Source of the DNA: Bittarella massiliensis (ex Durand et al. 2017)
GTDB lineage: Bacteria; Bacillota; Clostridia; Oscillospirales; Ruminococcaceae
Reading direction: 5' to 3'
NCBI RefSeq assembly: GCF_017566145.1
Contig: NZ_JABFCL010000003.1
Coordinates: 310,001 to 374,000, forward strand
Length of the DNA stretch: 64,000 nt
Both the position numbers and the translations under genes were made by a program. The notes below the pieces were generated by a model. The model did not search any database and was not told the DNA's origin. It saw only the letters and a list, made by a program, of their open reading frames with translations. Positions 44,341-54,284 of the stretch are shown piece after piece. The number at the start of each line of letters is the position of its first letter. Within the stretch, counting starts at the first letter, position 1.

Positions 44341-45788
44341 TGTCTCTCCCCCTCTCTCTCCTGTTCAAAGGCCTGCCCGGCCCGGTAGAGCGTCCCCTCG
44401 CCAAAGGGGCGGCCGATGAGCTGCATCCCGATGGGAAGGCCCTGGCTGTCCGTCCCGCAGGGCAGGGCGAGGGCCGGCACCCCGGCGATGTTGACGGGCA
44501 CGGTGTAGACGTCTCCCAGATACATCTGCAGCGGGTCGGCGGTCTTCTCGCCGATCTTGTAGGCGGTGGTGGGGGCCACCGGGGAGAGGATGCAGTCGAA
44601 GTCCCCGAGGATCCGGTCGAAATCCCCCTTCACCAGGGTGCGCACCTGCTGGGCCTTTTTGTAGTAGGCGTCGTAGTAGCCCGAGGAGAGGACAAAGCTG
44701 CCCAGCAGGATCCGCCGCTTGACCTCCCGCCCGAAGCCCTCGGTGCGGGTGTTTTTGTAGAGGCTGTCCAGGTCGCTGTAATGGGGGGAGCGGTAGCCGT
44801 ACTTCACCCCGTCGAAACGGGCCAGGTTGGAGGAGGCCTCGGCCGAGGAGATGACGTAGTAGGCCGGCAGGGCGTATTCCAGGGTGGGGAGGGAGACCTC
44901 CTCCACCCGGGCGCCCAGGCGGGCGAAGGTGTCGGCTGCCGCGCGGATGGCGGCGGCGATTTCGGGGGAGAGGCCCTGGCCGAAGTACTCCTGCGGCAGG
45001 GCGATGCGCATCCCCTCCACCCCGCTGTCGAGTTGGGCGGTAAAGTCGCCCCAGTCGCGGTCCAAACTGGTGGCGTCGCGGCTGTCTTTCCCCGCCAGGG
45101 CGTTGAGCACCAGGGCGTTGTCCCGCACCGTGCGCGTCAGCGGCCCCACCTGGTCGAGGGAGGAGGCGAAGGCCACCAGCCCGTAGCGGGAGACTGCGCC
45201 GTAGGTGGGCTTCATCCCCACCACCCCGCAGAAGGCCGCCGGTTGGCGGATGGAGCCGCCGGTGTCCGAGCCCAGGGCAAAGGCGCACTCCCCGGCGGCC
45301 ACGGCGGCGGCCGCCCCGCCGGAGGACCCCCCAGGCACCCGGCTCAAGTCCCGCGGGTTGCGGGTGATCTGAAAGTGGGAGTTCTCGGTGGAGGAGCCCA
45401 TGGCGAACTCGTCCATGTTCAGTTTCCCCAGGCTCACCGCCCCGGCCCCCTCGGCTTTTTCGACGGCGGTGGCGGTGTAGGGGGGGATGAAGGTCTTTAG
45501 CATCTTGGAGGCGCAGGTGGTGGGGACCCCTTCGGTGCAGAGGTTGTCCTTGACCCCCATGGGCACCCCGGCCAGAGGGGGGAGGGTCTCCCCGGCGGCC
45601 CGCCGCGCGTCTATCTGTTCGGCGGCGGCCAGGGCCTGCCCGGCGGTAATAGTCAAGAAGGCAGCCACCTGGGGCTCGGCGGCGGCGATCTGTGCCAGGT
45701 GGGCCCGGGCGACCTCCTGGGCGGTGAAGGCCCCGGCCCGAATCCCCTCGGCCAGGGACCAGGCGGTGTATTCTGTCAACTCTTTCAC
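44337..45788 (-). CDS. gatA: Asp-tRNA(Asn)/Glu-tRNA(Gln) amidotransferase subunit A
   Basis: 483 aa. Amidase that releases ammonia from glutamine. Ser-cisSer-Lys triad: the Lys in [10 protein letters not shown], and Ser residues in [15 protein letters not shown] and [15 protein letters not shown] with GGAGG upstream, 12 bases after the fused aspS-gatC gene. Confidence 0.97.
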   Translation of the reverse strand: MKELTEYTAWSLAEGIRAGAFTAQEVARAHLAQIAAAEPQVAAFLTITAGQALAAAEQIDARRAAGETLPPLAGVPMGVKDNLCTEGVPTTCASKMLKTFIPPYTATAVEKAEGAGAVSLGKLNMDEFAMGSSTENSHFQITRNPRDLSRVPGGSSGGAAAAVAAGECAFALGSDTGGSIRQPAAFCGVVGMKPTYGAVSRYGLVAFASSLDQVGPLTRTVRDNALVLNALAGKDSRDATSLDRDWGDFTAQLDSGVEGMRIALPQEYFGQGLSPEIAAAIRAAADTFARLGARVEEVSLPTLEYALPAYYVISSAEASSNLARFDGVKYGYRSPHYSDLDSLYKNTRTEGFGREVKRRILLGSFVLSSGYYDAYYKKAQQVRTLVKGDFDRILGDFDCILSPVAPTTAYKIGEKTADPLQMYLGDVYTVPVNIAGVPALALPCGTDSQGLPIGMQLIGRPFGEGTLYRAGQAFEQEREGERQ

Positions 45789-45800
45789 GGCGCGATCCTC

Positions 45801-47876
45801 CTATTCTACCGCCGAGGGCACAAAGAGGTAACCCTCTTGTGCCTCGGGCGCATTTTGCAGCAGTTTTTCCCGGCCGATGGAGGGGCGGGGACACCCGGGG
45901 CGAAAGACGTTTTCCAGCGGCACCACGTGGGAGGTGACCGCCACCCCCTCGGTGTCCACCTGGGAGAGGGCGTCGGCAAAGGCGATCATCCCCTCCATCT
46001 CCCGGGCAAGGGCGGCCCGCTCCCCCTCTTCGATGCGCAGCTTTGACAGCTCGGCCACCGCCTCCACGTCGATGGAGGGGGCCGGGCGGGCCCCTTCTCC
46101 CCGGCTGCCGGGGCGGAGGAGGGCGTCCAGCCCCAGCTCGGACAGCTGTCCTGGGTCCACCGTTGAGGGGGCCTCGGTGAGGGGACAGACGGCGTCTTTG
46201 TTTTTGGGGAAGGCGATGACCTCCCGCAGGGAGGGGGCCCCCAACATCAGCATCACCAGCCGGTCCAGGCCGAAGGCAAAGCCCCCGTGGGGCGGGGTCC
46301 CGTAGGAGAAAGCCCGCACCAAGAAGCCAAAGCGCTCCTCGATCTCCGCGGGGGAGAAACCCAGGGCGGCAAACATCTGCCGCTGCACCTCGGGCTGGTG
46401 GATGCGGATGCTGCCGCTCCCCAGTTCTACCCCGTTGAGAACCACGTCGTAGGCCTGGGCCCGCACCCGGGCGGGATCGCTCTGCAGATAGGGCAGGTCC
46501 TCGGGGTAGGGCATGGTGAAGGGGTGGTGGGTGGCCAGATAGCGCCCCTCCTCCTGCGACCACTCAAATTCGGGGAAGTCGGTCACCAGGCAGAAGCGGT
46601 AGTCCCCCTCCCGCCGCAGGCCAAGCATCTGGGCCAGGTCCAGCCGCAGGCCCCCCAGGGTGCGGCAGACGGTGTCGAAGGTATCGGCGCAGAAGAGGAG
46701 AAAGTCCCCCGGCTGGACGCCCGCCCGCTGCAGGATGGCGGCCAGCTGGGCTTCGGTGAAGTACTTGGTGAGGATGGAGCTGATCTCCCCGTCGGGGCGG
46801 ACGGCGATCCAGGCCATCCCCTTGGCGCCGTAGCCCAGGGCGCGGCGGGTCAACTCCTCGATCTGGGAGCGGGTGAGGGAGGCCCCGCCGGGCAGGTTGA
46901 TGCCCCGCACCAGGCCGCCTGCTGCCACCGCCCGGGAGAAGACCGAGAAGCCGCAGCCTGATGCCAGGTCGGTCAACTCCACAATGGGGAGGCCAAAGCG
47001 GAGGTCGGGCTTGTCGGTGCCGTAGCGGTCCATGGCCTGACGCCAGGTCAGGCGGGGGAAGGGCTCCTCTATCTGCACCCCCAGCACCTGGGAAAAGAGG
47101 GTTTTGAAGAGCCGCTCCAGGTGCTGCAAGATGTCCTCCTGGTCGACAAAGGAGAGCTCCATATCCACCTGGGTGAACTCGGGCTGGCGGTCTGCGCGCA
47201 GGTCCTCATCCCGAAAGCAGCGGGCAATCTGGTAGTACCGGTCCACCCCGCCCACCATCAGCAGCTGTTTGAAGATTTGGGGGGACTGGGGGAGGGCGTA
47301 GAAGGAGCCGGGGTGCACCCGGCTGGGCACCAGATAGTCCCGCGCCCCTTCGGGGGTGGATTTGGTGAGCAGGGGGGTCTCCACCTGCAGAAAGCCCGCC
47401 CCGTCCAAGAAATCCTCCACCGCCCGCACCACCCGGTGGCGAAAGCGGAGGTTTTTTTGCAGTTGGGGGCGGCGGATGTCCAGGTAGCGGTACTTCATCC
47501 GCACGCTCTCCCGCACCCGCTCCCCCTCTTCCAGAGAGAAGGGGAGGGTTTCGGCCCGGGAGAGCAGTTCGATCTCCCGCGCCGCCAGTTCGATGGTGCC
47601 GGTCTCCAGCTTGGGGTTGTAGGTCTCCTCCCCGCGGATGCGGATCTCTCCCCGCACGGCAATCACCGACTCGCTCTTTAGCCGGTCGGCCACCAAAAAG
47701 TTCTCGGGGCTGAGGTTGCGGGCGTCAAAGACCACCTGCAGGATGCCCTCTCTGTCCCGCAGGTCCACGAAGATGACCCCGCCCATGTCCCGCTTGGTCT
47801 GTACCCAGCCGGCGGCGGTGACGGTGCGGCCGGTATCCCGCTCTCGCAGGGCGCCGCAGTAATCGGTTCGCTTCAC
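45801..47876 (-). CDS. aspS-gatC: Fusion of aspartyl-tRNA synthetase and amidotransferase subunit GatC
   Basis: 691 aa from a GTG at 47876 with GGAGGAG upstream. Residues 1 to about 590 form a complete bacterial AspRS: anticodon-binding OB domain, motif 2 YQIARCFRDEDLRADRQPEF, GAD insertion, motif 3 FAFGLDRLVMLMLG. After a linker (about 590-600) comes a full GatC: VEAVAELSKLRIEEGER, VDTEGVAVTSHVVPLENVFR and NAPEAQEGYLFVPSAVE. No separate gatC gene exists and no stop codon intervenes. The synthetase is presumably non-discriminating, charging Asp to tRNA(Asn) for GatCAB. Confidence 0.95.
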   Translation of the reverse strand: MKRTDYCGALRERDTGRTVTAAGWVQTKRDMGGVIFVDLRDREGILQVVFDARNLSPENFLVADRLKSESVIAVRGEIRIRGEETYNPKLETGTIELAAREIELLSRAETLPFSLEEGERVRESVRMKYRYLDIRRPQLQKNLRFRHRVVRAVEDFLDGAGFLQVETPLLTKSTPEGARDYLVPSRVHPGSFYALPQSPQIFKQLLMVGGVDRYYQIARCFRDEDLRADRQPEFTQVDMELSFVDQEDILQHLERLFKTLFSQVLGVQIEEPFPRLTWRQAMDRYGTDKPDLRFGLPIVELTDLASGCGFSVFSRAVAAGGLVRGINLPGGASLTRSQIEELTRRALGYGAKGMAWIAVRPDGEISSILTKYFTEAQLAAILQRAGVQPGDFLLFCADTFDTVCRTLGGLRLDLAQMLGLRREGDYRFCLVTDFPEFEWSQEEGRYLATHHPFTMPYPEDLPYLQSDPARVRAQAYDVVLNGVELGSGSIRIHQPEVQRQMFAALGFSPAEIEERFGFLVRAFSYGTPPHGGFAFGLDRLVMLMLGAPSLREVIAFPKNKDAVCPLTEAPSTVDPGQLSELGLDALLRPGSRGEGARPAPSIDVEAVAELSKLRIEEGERAALAREMEGMIAFADALSQVDTEGVAVTSHVVPLENVFRPGCPRPSIGREKLLQNAPEAQEGYLFVPSAVE

Positions 47877-47934
47877 AACAATCGCTCCTCCTTTTGCGCT
47901 TGGCGCTTCAAATGCCGCCGGGCAGAGGATGGAA

Positions 47935-48258
47935 AAAAGAGAGCCCTCCGCCCCGCAAATTGGGACGAAAAGCTCTCTTCACTTTCCGCGGTACCACCCA
48001 AATAAGCCGCGCCCTTGCGGCCCACTCGTCACACACTGTGTCCGAAAGGGGATGTGATCCGCCCCCTCTCGGCCTATGGTTTGCGGCTGTAACGCGCCGC
48101 CCGCGTCTGAGCCTACTGCCGGCAGGGCCGGGTTCGGTCAGCGGCTCGGGGATGTTCTTCCCCCCGCTTCCTCTGCGCCGGCTCTCACCTCTCCCGGCTC
48201 TCTGTCGCGTTGGACTGCGGGGCTACTCTTCCCGTCGTCACCTTTCTCTGTTGTGAAT
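47935..48258 (-). promoter_or_regulatory. T-box riboswitch of the aspS-gatC operon
   Basis: Minus-strand leader of about 320 bases. The T-box GGTGGTACCGCGG is at 47986-47998, followed by the terminator GAGAGC../..GCTCTC with six T residues (about 47935-47975). The Stem I region lies near 48120-48240. A GAC (Asp) triplet at 48137-48139, in CTGACCGAA, is a plausible specifier codon. Uncharged tRNA would pair with the T-box and prevent termination. Confidence 0.9.
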
Positions 48259-48264
48259 GAGGTT

Positions 48265-48292
48265 ATTATATCCCGATTTGAGCGGTTGTCAA
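48265..48292 (-). promoter_or_regulatory. Promoter of the aspS-gatC operon
   Basis: Minus strand TTGACA (48287-48292), 16 bases, TATAAT (48265-48270), seven bases before the T-box leader start. Confidence 0.85.
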
Positions 48293-48513
48293 GCGGCCCG
48301 CCCCAATTTTTTTGCGGCCGGCCGGTTGGAGGGCAGCCCATTGGCGGGTTTTTTGCAAGGGCATAGGGCGCGGCGCTCACCGCTTTGGGGGGATGGCCCC
48401 GCGGTTTGAGACAGTTTGTGCGTTTTAAAAAATAGTCTTGATTTGGCGGCCCGGGTGTGTAAAGATAGAAGGACGAACCGGCTTTGCTTGCCGATAGAAA
48501 GGCGGTGTTTTTG

Positions 48514-49689
48514 GTGCGGTCCTACCTCGTCCCCATCCAGGCGGCCTTCCTCCTCTTTCCGGTGCTGGCCGCCCTCTTCTCCCTGCCCTATGTGGTGGCC
48601 CAGTACCGGCGGTACGGGGCGCTACTCCTCTTTCGAGTGCTCGTCGTCTACTCCCTCATCCTCTACCTGATGTGCGCCTTCTTCCTCACCGCGCTCCCCC
48701 TGCCGCCCATCTCCCAGGTGGCGGGGATGACCACCCCCATCCGCCAGCTGCACCCCTTTCACTTTGTACAGGTGTTTTTGCAGGAGAGCTGCCTGGCCCC
48801 CGGCGACCCCTCCACCTGGCTGCCCGCCCTGCGCCAGGGCTGCTTTTACCAGCCGGCCTTCAACCTGTTGCTCCTTTTCCCCCTGGGGGTCTATCTGCGC
48901 TATTACTTTGGGCGGGGGTGGGCCTCCACCCTGCTGCTGGTCTTCTCTGTCACCCTCTGTTTTGAGCTCATCCAGTACTCGGCTCTCTTCGGCATCTACC
49001 CCCGGCCCTACCGGATGTTTGACGTGGACGATCTCTTCCTCAACACCCTGGGAGGGATGTTGGGCTTTTGGCTCACCCCGGCCCTCAGCTGGCTGCTCCC
49101 CACCCGGCAGCAGCTGGACACCCTCTCCTACCGCAAGGGGCGGCGGGTCTCCTACCCCCGGCGGCTGGTGGCTTTCTGCCTCGACTGGGGGCTGCTGGCG
49201 GGCTTTGTCACCCTGGCCCACCGGGGGCTGGGCTGGCCCGGCCTGCGCGACCTGTTGGGGCTGCGCAGCTGGGAGGTGGCTCTGCTCTATTTGGGGCTGG
49301 TCTTCCTCTACTTTGTGGCGCTGCCCTGGCTCGCCGGTGGGCGCACCCTGGGCAAGGCCCTGGTGGGGCTCAAACTCGCCGGGGAGGGGGGAGAGCGCCC
49401 CCGGTTTTGGCAGCTCCTGGTCAGGCAGGGGATGCTCTATCTGGTCTTTCTCCCCGCGCCGGTGGTGGCTCTGCGGCTCTTTGAGCGGCGCGCCGCCCTC
49501 TCCCAAGGACTTGATCTGCCGGTATTGATCCTCTTTTCCCTGTTGGGGCTGGTCTCGGCCTTCTTCGTCTTCTCCCTCTTTGCCGCCGGGCTCACCCGGC
49601 AGCACCGGCTGCCCTACGACAAGCTGGCCGGCACCGAAAACCGCAGCACTGTCGCCCGCCGGGGCGGGGAGGAGGCGCCGCGGCCTTGA
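48514..49689 (+). CDS. VanZ-like and RDD-domain fusion membrane protein
   Basis: 391 aa from the GTG at 48514 (AAAGGCGG upstream). N-terminal VanZ-like part to about residue 215 (four to five helices, with FELIQYSALFGIYPRPYRMF and DVDDLFLNTLGGMLGF). An RDD domain follows from about 220 (PRRLVAFCLDWGLLAGFVTL, GGRTLGKALVGLKL). VanZ-RDD fusions occur in Clostridia; the role is unknown, perhaps envelope related. The gap before it holds the T-box leader of the divergent operon. Confidence 0.88.
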   Translation: MRSYLVPIQAAFLLFPVLAALFSLPYVVAQYRRYGALLLFRVLVVYSLILYLMCAFFLTALPLPPISQVAGMTTPIRQLHPFHFVQVFLQESCLAPGDPSTWLPALRQGCFYQPAFNLLLLFPLGVYLRYYFGRGWASTLLLVFSVTLCFELIQYSALFGIYPRPYRMFDVDDLFLNTLGGMLGFWLTPALSWLLPTRQQLDTLSYRKGRRVSYPRRLVAFCLDWGLLAGFVTLAHRGLGWPGLRDLLGLRSWEVALLYLGLVFLYFVALPWLAGGRTLGKALVGLKLAGEGGERPRFWQLLVRQGMLYLVFLPAPVVALRLFERRAALSQGLDLPVLILFSLLGLVSAFFVFSLFAAGLTRQHRLPYDKLAGTENRSTVARRGGEEAPRP

Positions 49690-49714
49690 CAGCCCCGGGA
49701 ACAGATGGTATGAT
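49686..49714 (+). promoter_or_regulatory. Promoter of the acetyltransferase gene
   Basis: TTGACA (49686-49691), 17 bases, TATGAT (49709-49714), overlapping the stop codon of the preceding gene. Confidence 0.85.
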
Positions 49715-49759
49715 GCCCCAAACACCCGCCGCCCGGCGGTGAAAAAGGGAGGGCTTTTG

Positions 49760-50290
49760 ATGCCGTTACAGCTTGTATTTCCCAGCGAGGAGTGGGGCGA
49801 CCAGGTGCTCTGCTACCGCGCCGAGTTTTTCGAGGCGGGCGACAGCCTGGACGGCACCGCCGGTCTTGCCGAGGCGGGCAGCTTTGCCGCCTGGCTGGCC
49901 GCGGTGCGCCGGAACCGGCGGGAGGAGACCGCCCTCCCCGGCATGGTCCCCGCCACCACCCTGCTGGCGGTGCGGCCAGAAGACGGGCAGTTGGTGGGGA
50001 TGATCGACATCCGCCACCGGCTCAACGACTACCTGCGGGGCTTTGGCGGCCATATCGGGTACAGCGTCCGCCCCTCCCAGCGGCGGCAGGGATACGCCAA
50101 GGAGATGCTCTGTCAGGGGTTGGCGCGCTGCCGGGAGATGGGGCTTGCGCGGGTGCTGGTCACCTGCGACCGGGAAAACCGCGCTTCGGCGAGGACCATC
50201 CTCGCCTGCGGCGGGGTGCTGGAGGACGAGCAGGAGCGGGAAGACGGCGGTGTGACCCAGCGCTACTGGATCGCCCTGCCCCCTGTCTAA
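49760..50290 (+). CDS. GNAT-family N-acetyltransferase
   Basis: 176 aa from the ATG at 49760 (AGGGAGGG upstream). Acetyl-CoA binding motif IGYSVRPSQRRQGYAKEML (Q/RxxGxG/A-like), then CDRENRASARTILACGG. Resembles the group annotated as GNAT acetyltransferases with a C-terminal YWI strand. Substrate unknown. Confidence 0.9.
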   Translation: MPLQLVFPSEEWGDQVLCYRAEFFEAGDSLDGTAGLAEAGSFAAWLAAVRRNRREETALPGMVPATTLLAVRPEDGQLVGMIDIRHRLNDYLRGFGGHIGYSVRPSQRRQGYAKEMLCQGLARCREMGLARVLVTCDRENRASARTILACGGVLEDEQEREDGGVTQRYWIALPPV

Positions 50291-50310
50291 AGCCGATTTT
50301 GCAGAGAAAG

Positions 50311-50347
50311 AGGACCGCGAGAGGATTTCTCTCGCGGCCCTCTTTTT
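50311..50347. terminator. Terminator after the acetyltransferase
   Basis: Stem GACCGCGAGAG/CTCTCGCGGCC followed by CTCTTTTT; it may also stop the opposing MFS gene. Confidence 0.85.
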
Positions 50348-50359
50348 AAAAGCGGGGCG

Positions 50360-51754
50360 TCAGGGAGCCAGCTCCCCCGTCTCAGCGGGGCGGTGAGCGC
50401 TGGCGGCTGCCTTTTTCTCGCAGCGGGGGAGAACGATGAAGTAAAGGGTCGCCCCCACCAGGAAGATCAGCAGGATGCTCAGCACCCCCCAGGGAGCGGC
50501 CTCCTGGGCGACCCCCTCCAGCACGGCGGCAGGTGCGTCGGCGGCAATTCCCCGGGAGGAACGGATGGCCGAGGCCGCCACTGAGGAGGCCAGGGCCACC
50601 ACGCTGGGGCCGATGATGGCCGAGAACTTGCCGAAGATGTCGTAGAAGCCGAAAAACTCGCCCGAGCGGGAGCGGTCGGGGATCATCTTTCCGAAGAGGC
50701 TGCGGCTGAGGGCCTGGATCCCCCCCTGGCTGGTGGCCACCAGGATGGCCAGCACCCAGAACTGCCAGATGGAGCGGATGAAGAAGCCAAAGACACAGAT
50801 GCACATGTAGATGCCGATGCCCACCCCCACCATGGCCCGGGCGCCAAACCGGCCGGCCAGCTTTTGGTAGAGCAGTGCAAAGGGCAGCCCCAGCAGCTGC
50901 ACCAGCAGCAGGGCCAGCAGCATCTCGGTGGAGCCCAGGCCCAGGGTGTCGCCGTAGCTGGTGGACATGTGGATGATGGTGTTCACCCCGTCGATATAGA
51001 AGAAGTAGGCCAGCAGGAAGACCAGCATCTGCCGGTGGCGGACAATCTCCCCCACCGTTTTGCCCAGCCCCTTTAGGGCTCGTTTCACCGCCCCGGGGCG
51101 GTAGGGTGTGCCGCTTTTCTGGCGGACGTTTTTGAGCAGCGGCCAGCTGAAGCAGAGCCACCAGAGGGCGGTGAAGCCAAAGGCAAAGCTCAAGCAGTAG
51201 ATCATCTCCACCCCCACTAGATTGAGCAGGAGAAAGAGGAGCAGGGGGATGGTGCTCCCCTCGATGTAGCCCAGGCCGTACCCCAGCAGGGAGACCCGGT
51301 CCATCCGCTCGGGGGAGGTGACGTCGACGAGGAAGCTGTCGTAGTAGAGGTTGGCCCCGGCAAAGCCCACCTGGCTGACGATGTAGAGCCCCAAAATCCA
51401 GAGGCCCACCCGCTCGGCCACGGCGGTGTCGGTAAAGCCGGTGAGGGGGGGGATGGCCAGCCCGGTGCAGGAGAGGATCCCCACCGCCAAAAAGATGCAA
51501 AACAGCCGCTTGCGCCAGCCCCAGAAGTCGCCCAGCGCCCCCAGGATGGGGGCCAACAGGGCCACCAGCAACATGGCGATGCTGGTGCAGTAGCCCCAGG
51601 TGGCCATGCTGCTGGCGGAGTCCCGGGTAAAGCCGGCCACGGTGCCGTAGAAGATGGGCAGCACGGTGACCACCACCACGCTGTGGGCCGAGTTGGCCCA
51701 GTCGTACATCATCCAGCTCTTTTCCTCTTTGCTGTAACCCTTTAACAGTCCCAT
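50360..51754 (-). CDS. MFS transporter, UMF1/Atg22-like
   Basis: 464 aa, 12 membrane helices. The N-terminal motif EEKSWMMYDWANSAHSVVVV is the signature of the UMF1 (Atg22-like) family, and QALSRSLFGKMIPDRSRSGEFFG is its typical cytoplasmic loop. Probably an effluxer of amino acids or other small solutes. Monocistronic. Confidence 0.92.
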   Translation of the reverse strand: MGLLKGYSKEEKSWMMYDWANSAHSVVVVTVLPIFYGTVAGFTRDSASSMATWGYCTSIAMLLVALLAPILGALGDFWGWRKRLFCIFLAVGILSCTGLAIPPLTGFTDTAVAERVGLWILGLYIVSQVGFAGANLYYDSFLVDVTSPERMDRVSLLGYGLGYIEGSTIPLLLFLLLNLVGVEMIYCLSFAFGFTALWWLCFSWPLLKNVRQKSGTPYRPGAVKRALKGLGKTVGEIVRHRQMLVFLLAYFFYIDGVNTIIHMSTSYGDTLGLGSTEMLLALLLVQLLGLPFALLYQKLAGRFGARAMVGVGIGIYMCICVFGFFIRSIWQFWVLAILVATSQGGIQALSRSLFGKMIPDRSRSGEFFGFYDIFGKFSAIIGPSVVALASSVAASAIRSSRGIAADAPAAVLEGVAQEAAPWGVLSILLIFLVGATLYFIVLPRCEKKAAASAHRPAETGELAP

Positions 51755-51986
51755 TGCGATGCCCTCGTCTCTCTCTCATTTTTTGCGGGGGAAGGGCGGC
51801 CGCCGCCTTCGGCGGGCCGGGTCGGTTGCCAGATGGCCGACAGGGGGCGCTGGAGTGGCCCAGCGCCCGCTTTTGGCCTGGCGGTCTTTTGCCGGGGATC
51901 AGACGGCTACCCCTATCCTACCACAGCTGCCTGAAATGACAACCAGTCGGGGAGAAAAATGACGGAGATTTTGCAAAAGGGAAGGA

Positions 51987-53315
51987 CTATCCCCTCCAGC
52001 CGTGTTCCCGTTTCCACCGCTCGATCTGCTCCAACCGCTCCCGGTAGCGCTTTTCTGAGCCCTGGTCGGTGGGCTGGTAGTACCGCTTGCCCAGCAGGGA
52101 GTCGGGCAGGCACTGCATGGCGGTCACCCTCTCGCCGGCATCGTGGGCGTACTCATACCCCTCGCCGTAGTGCAGCTCCTTCATCAGGCGGGTGGGGGCG
52201 TTGCGAATTTGCAGGGGGACCGGTTCGGCCAACATCCCCAGGGCGTCCTTCTTGGCGCTTTCATACCCGGTGTAGAGGGCGTTTGACTTGGGGGCCAGCG
52301 AGAGGTAGGTCACCGCGTGGGCCAGGTTGACCGAGCACTCGGGCATGCCGATGAAGTGACTGGCCTGGTAGGCGGCCACCGCCACCTCCAAAGCGCGGCT
52401 GTCGGCCATCCCCACGTCCTCACTGGCGAAGCGGATGAGCCGCCGGGCCACGTAGAGGGGGTCCTCCCCGGCCTCCAACATCCGCGCCAGCCAGTAGATG
52501 GCCGCCGAGGGGTCGCTGTTGCGCATCGACTTGTGCAGGGCCGAGATCAGGTTGTAGTGCTCCTCGCCCCCCTTGTCGTAGAGGAGGGATTTTTTGCTGA
52601 TGCACTGCTCCAGGCTCTCCCGGGTGACCACCGTCCGCTCCCCCTGCCGCTCTGCGTTGAGGACGGCCATCTCCAAAGTGCCCAGGGCGGTGCGGGCGTC
52701 GCCGTTTGCAAAGGCGGCCACCGCCCGTACCAGCTCGTCGGCCATCTCCACCTGCAGCTTGCCAAAGCCCCGCTCATCCGTCAGGGCGCGGTGGAGCAGT
52801 TCGGCGATCTCCTCCTCCTGCAGGGGGTGGAGCACAAAGACCTTGCAGCGGGAGAGGAGGGCCGAGTTGATCTCAAAGGAGGGATTTTCGGTGGTGGCGC
52901 CGATGAGGGTGATGCTCCCCCGCTCCACGTAGGGGAGGAAGGCGTCCTGTTGGGCCTTGTTGAAGCGGTGAATCTCGTCCACAAAGAGGATGGTCCGATC
53001 CCCCATCAACCGGCTGCGCTCGGCCGCCGCCATCACCTCTTTGATCTCCTTGATGCCGCTGGTGACGGCGCTAAAATCCACAAACTCCGCCTGGGTGCGG
53101 CGGGCGATGATCCGGGCCAGGGTGGTCTTGCCCACCCCCGGCGGCCCCCAGAAGATCATCGAAGAGATCAGGTCCTGGTCGATGAGCTGGCGCAGGATCT
53201 TCCCCTCCCCCAGCAGGTGGCGCTGACCCGCAAATTCCTCTAGTGTCTCCGGCCGCAGGCGGGCGGCCAGGGGCTGCGACTGGGTGCGGGAATCAAAAAA
53301 GCTCTGCTGTTTCAA
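51987..53315 (-). CDS. rarA: Replication-associated recombination protein A
   Basis: 442 aa from a TTG at 53315 (GGAGGGAG upstream). AAA+ ATPase with Walker A GPPGVGKTTLARI, Walker B ILFVDEIHRFN, sensor GATTENPSF, and the MgsA C-terminal domain (YWLARMLEAGEDPLYVARRL). Acts at stalled replication forks. The 172-base gap before the MFS gene shows nothing else. Confidence 0.96.
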   Translation of the reverse strand: MKQQSFFDSRTQSQPLAARLRPETLEEFAGQRHLLGEGKILRQLIDQDLISSMIFWGPPGVGKTTLARIIARRTQAEFVDFSAVTSGIKEIKEVMAAAERSRLMGDRTILFVDEIHRFNKAQQDAFLPYVERGSITLIGATTENPSFEINSALLSRCKVFVLHPLQEEEIAELLHRALTDERGFGKLQVEMADELVRAVAAFANGDARTALGTLEMAVLNAERQGERTVVTRESLEQCISKKSLLYDKGGEEHYNLISALHKSMRNSDPSAAIYWLARMLEAGEDPLYVARRLIRFASEDVGMADSRALEVAVAAYQASHFIGMPECSVNLAHAVTYLSLAPKSNALYTGYESAKKDALGMLAEPVPLQIRNAPTRLMKELHYGEGYEYAHDAGERVTAMQCLPDSLLGKRYYQPTDQGSEKRYRERLEQIERWKREHGWRG

Positions 53316-53385
53316 ACGGTGCTCCCTCCTCGGTGCCATGTGGGCAAACTTTTGTTTTCTCCATTATACCCGGCACGGAGGAAGA

Positions 53386-53415
53386 GGGCAAGGGCAAGGG
53401 CAAGGGCAAGGGCAA
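53386..53415 (+). repeat. Tandem hexamer repeat (GGGCAA)5
   Basis: Five perfect copies of GGGCAA followed by degenerate copies, between rarA and the two-component system. May vary in copy number between strains. Confidence 0.9.
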
Positions 53416-53524
53416 GAGAAAGGGCAGGGGTGGAGGCAGTTGAGGGGGAGCGGGGAGGGCAATTTCTTTCAGTTGATTTTAGGTGAGGGCGATAGAGTAG
53501 AGGAGAAAATCAACCGCTGCGGCC

Positions 53525-53553
53525 TTGGGTTTTCCCCGCCGCCGGGGTATAAT
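53525..53553 (+). promoter_or_regulatory. Promoter of the two-component system
   Basis: TTGGGT (53525-53530), 17 bases, TATAAT (53548-53553). Confidence 0.65.
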
Positions 53554-53609
53554 GAAAAAAACGCCGCTTATTTAGGGGAAATGCGGCGGGAGGAGAGGGG
53601 AGAGGAGCT

Positions 53610-54284
53610 GTGCGATTGCTGCTGGCCGAGGACGAGCGGGAGCTGTCGGATGCCCTGGTGGCCATTTTGCGCCACAACCGATACGAGGTGGACGCCGTCT
53701 ACGACGGGGAGGACGCCCTGGCTTACGGCGAGAGCGGCCAGTACGACGGCATTGTTCTGGACATCATGATGCCGAAGATGGACGGTTTGCAGGTGCTGGC
53801 CCGGCTGCGGGAAGAGGGGATCTCGACGCCGGTGCTCCTCCTCACTGCCCGCACCGAGATCGAGGACCGCATCGCCGGGCTGGACGGCGGGGCCGACGAC
53901 TACTTGGGCAAGCCCTTTGCCATGGGGGAGCTGCTGGCCCGCATCCGCGCCATGACCCGCCGCCGGGAGGTGTACGCCCCCAACACCCTCACCTTTGGCG
54001 AGCTCTCCTTGGACAGGGAGCGATTTGAACTGCGCTGCGGGGAGCGGGTCCAGCGGCTGGCCAACAAGGAGTTTCAGATGCTGGAAATGCTGCTGCAAAA
54101 CCCCGGGCGCTACCTCTCCACCGAACAGTTGATGGAGCACATCTGGGGCTTTGACGCGGAGGCCGAGGTCAACGTGGTCTGGGTCACCCTCTCGGGGCTG
54201 CGCAAGAAGCTGGCGGCCCTGGAGAGCCGGGTGCAGATTCAGGCGGCCCGCGGCATCGGCTACCGATTGGAGGAGAGAGGATGA
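53610..54284 (+). CDS. OmpR-family response regulator (CiaR-like)
   Basis: 224 aa from a GTG at 53610 (GGAGAGGAG upstream). Receiver with EDE acidic pair, phospho-Asp in GIVLDIMMPKMDG and Lys in DYLGKPFAMGEL; winged helix with LANKEFQMLEMLLQNPG and VWVTLSGLRKKLAALE. Its stop overlaps the kinase start by 4 bases. A CiaR-type direct repeat lies in the promoter of the next operon, which is the likely target. Confidence 0.92.
   Translation: MRLLLAEDERELSDALVAILRHNRYEVDAVYDGEDALAYGESGQYDGIVLDIMMPKMDGLQVLARLREEGISTPVLLLTARTEIEDRIAGLDGGADDYLGKPFAMGELLARIRAMTRRREVYAPNTLTFGELSLDRERFELRCGERVQRLANKEFQMLEMLLQNPGRYLSTEQLMEHIWGFDAEAEVNVVWVTLSGLRKKLAALESRVQIQAARGIGYRLEERG

Noticed and set aside
46141..46150. 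GACAGCTGTC inside the aspS-gatC coding region
   Set aside because: It lies in codons with no promoter at the regulon spacing, so it is most likely chance.
53386..53415. CRISPR-like repeat
   Set aside because: The hexamer repeats are contiguous without spacers; this is a simple tandem repeat.
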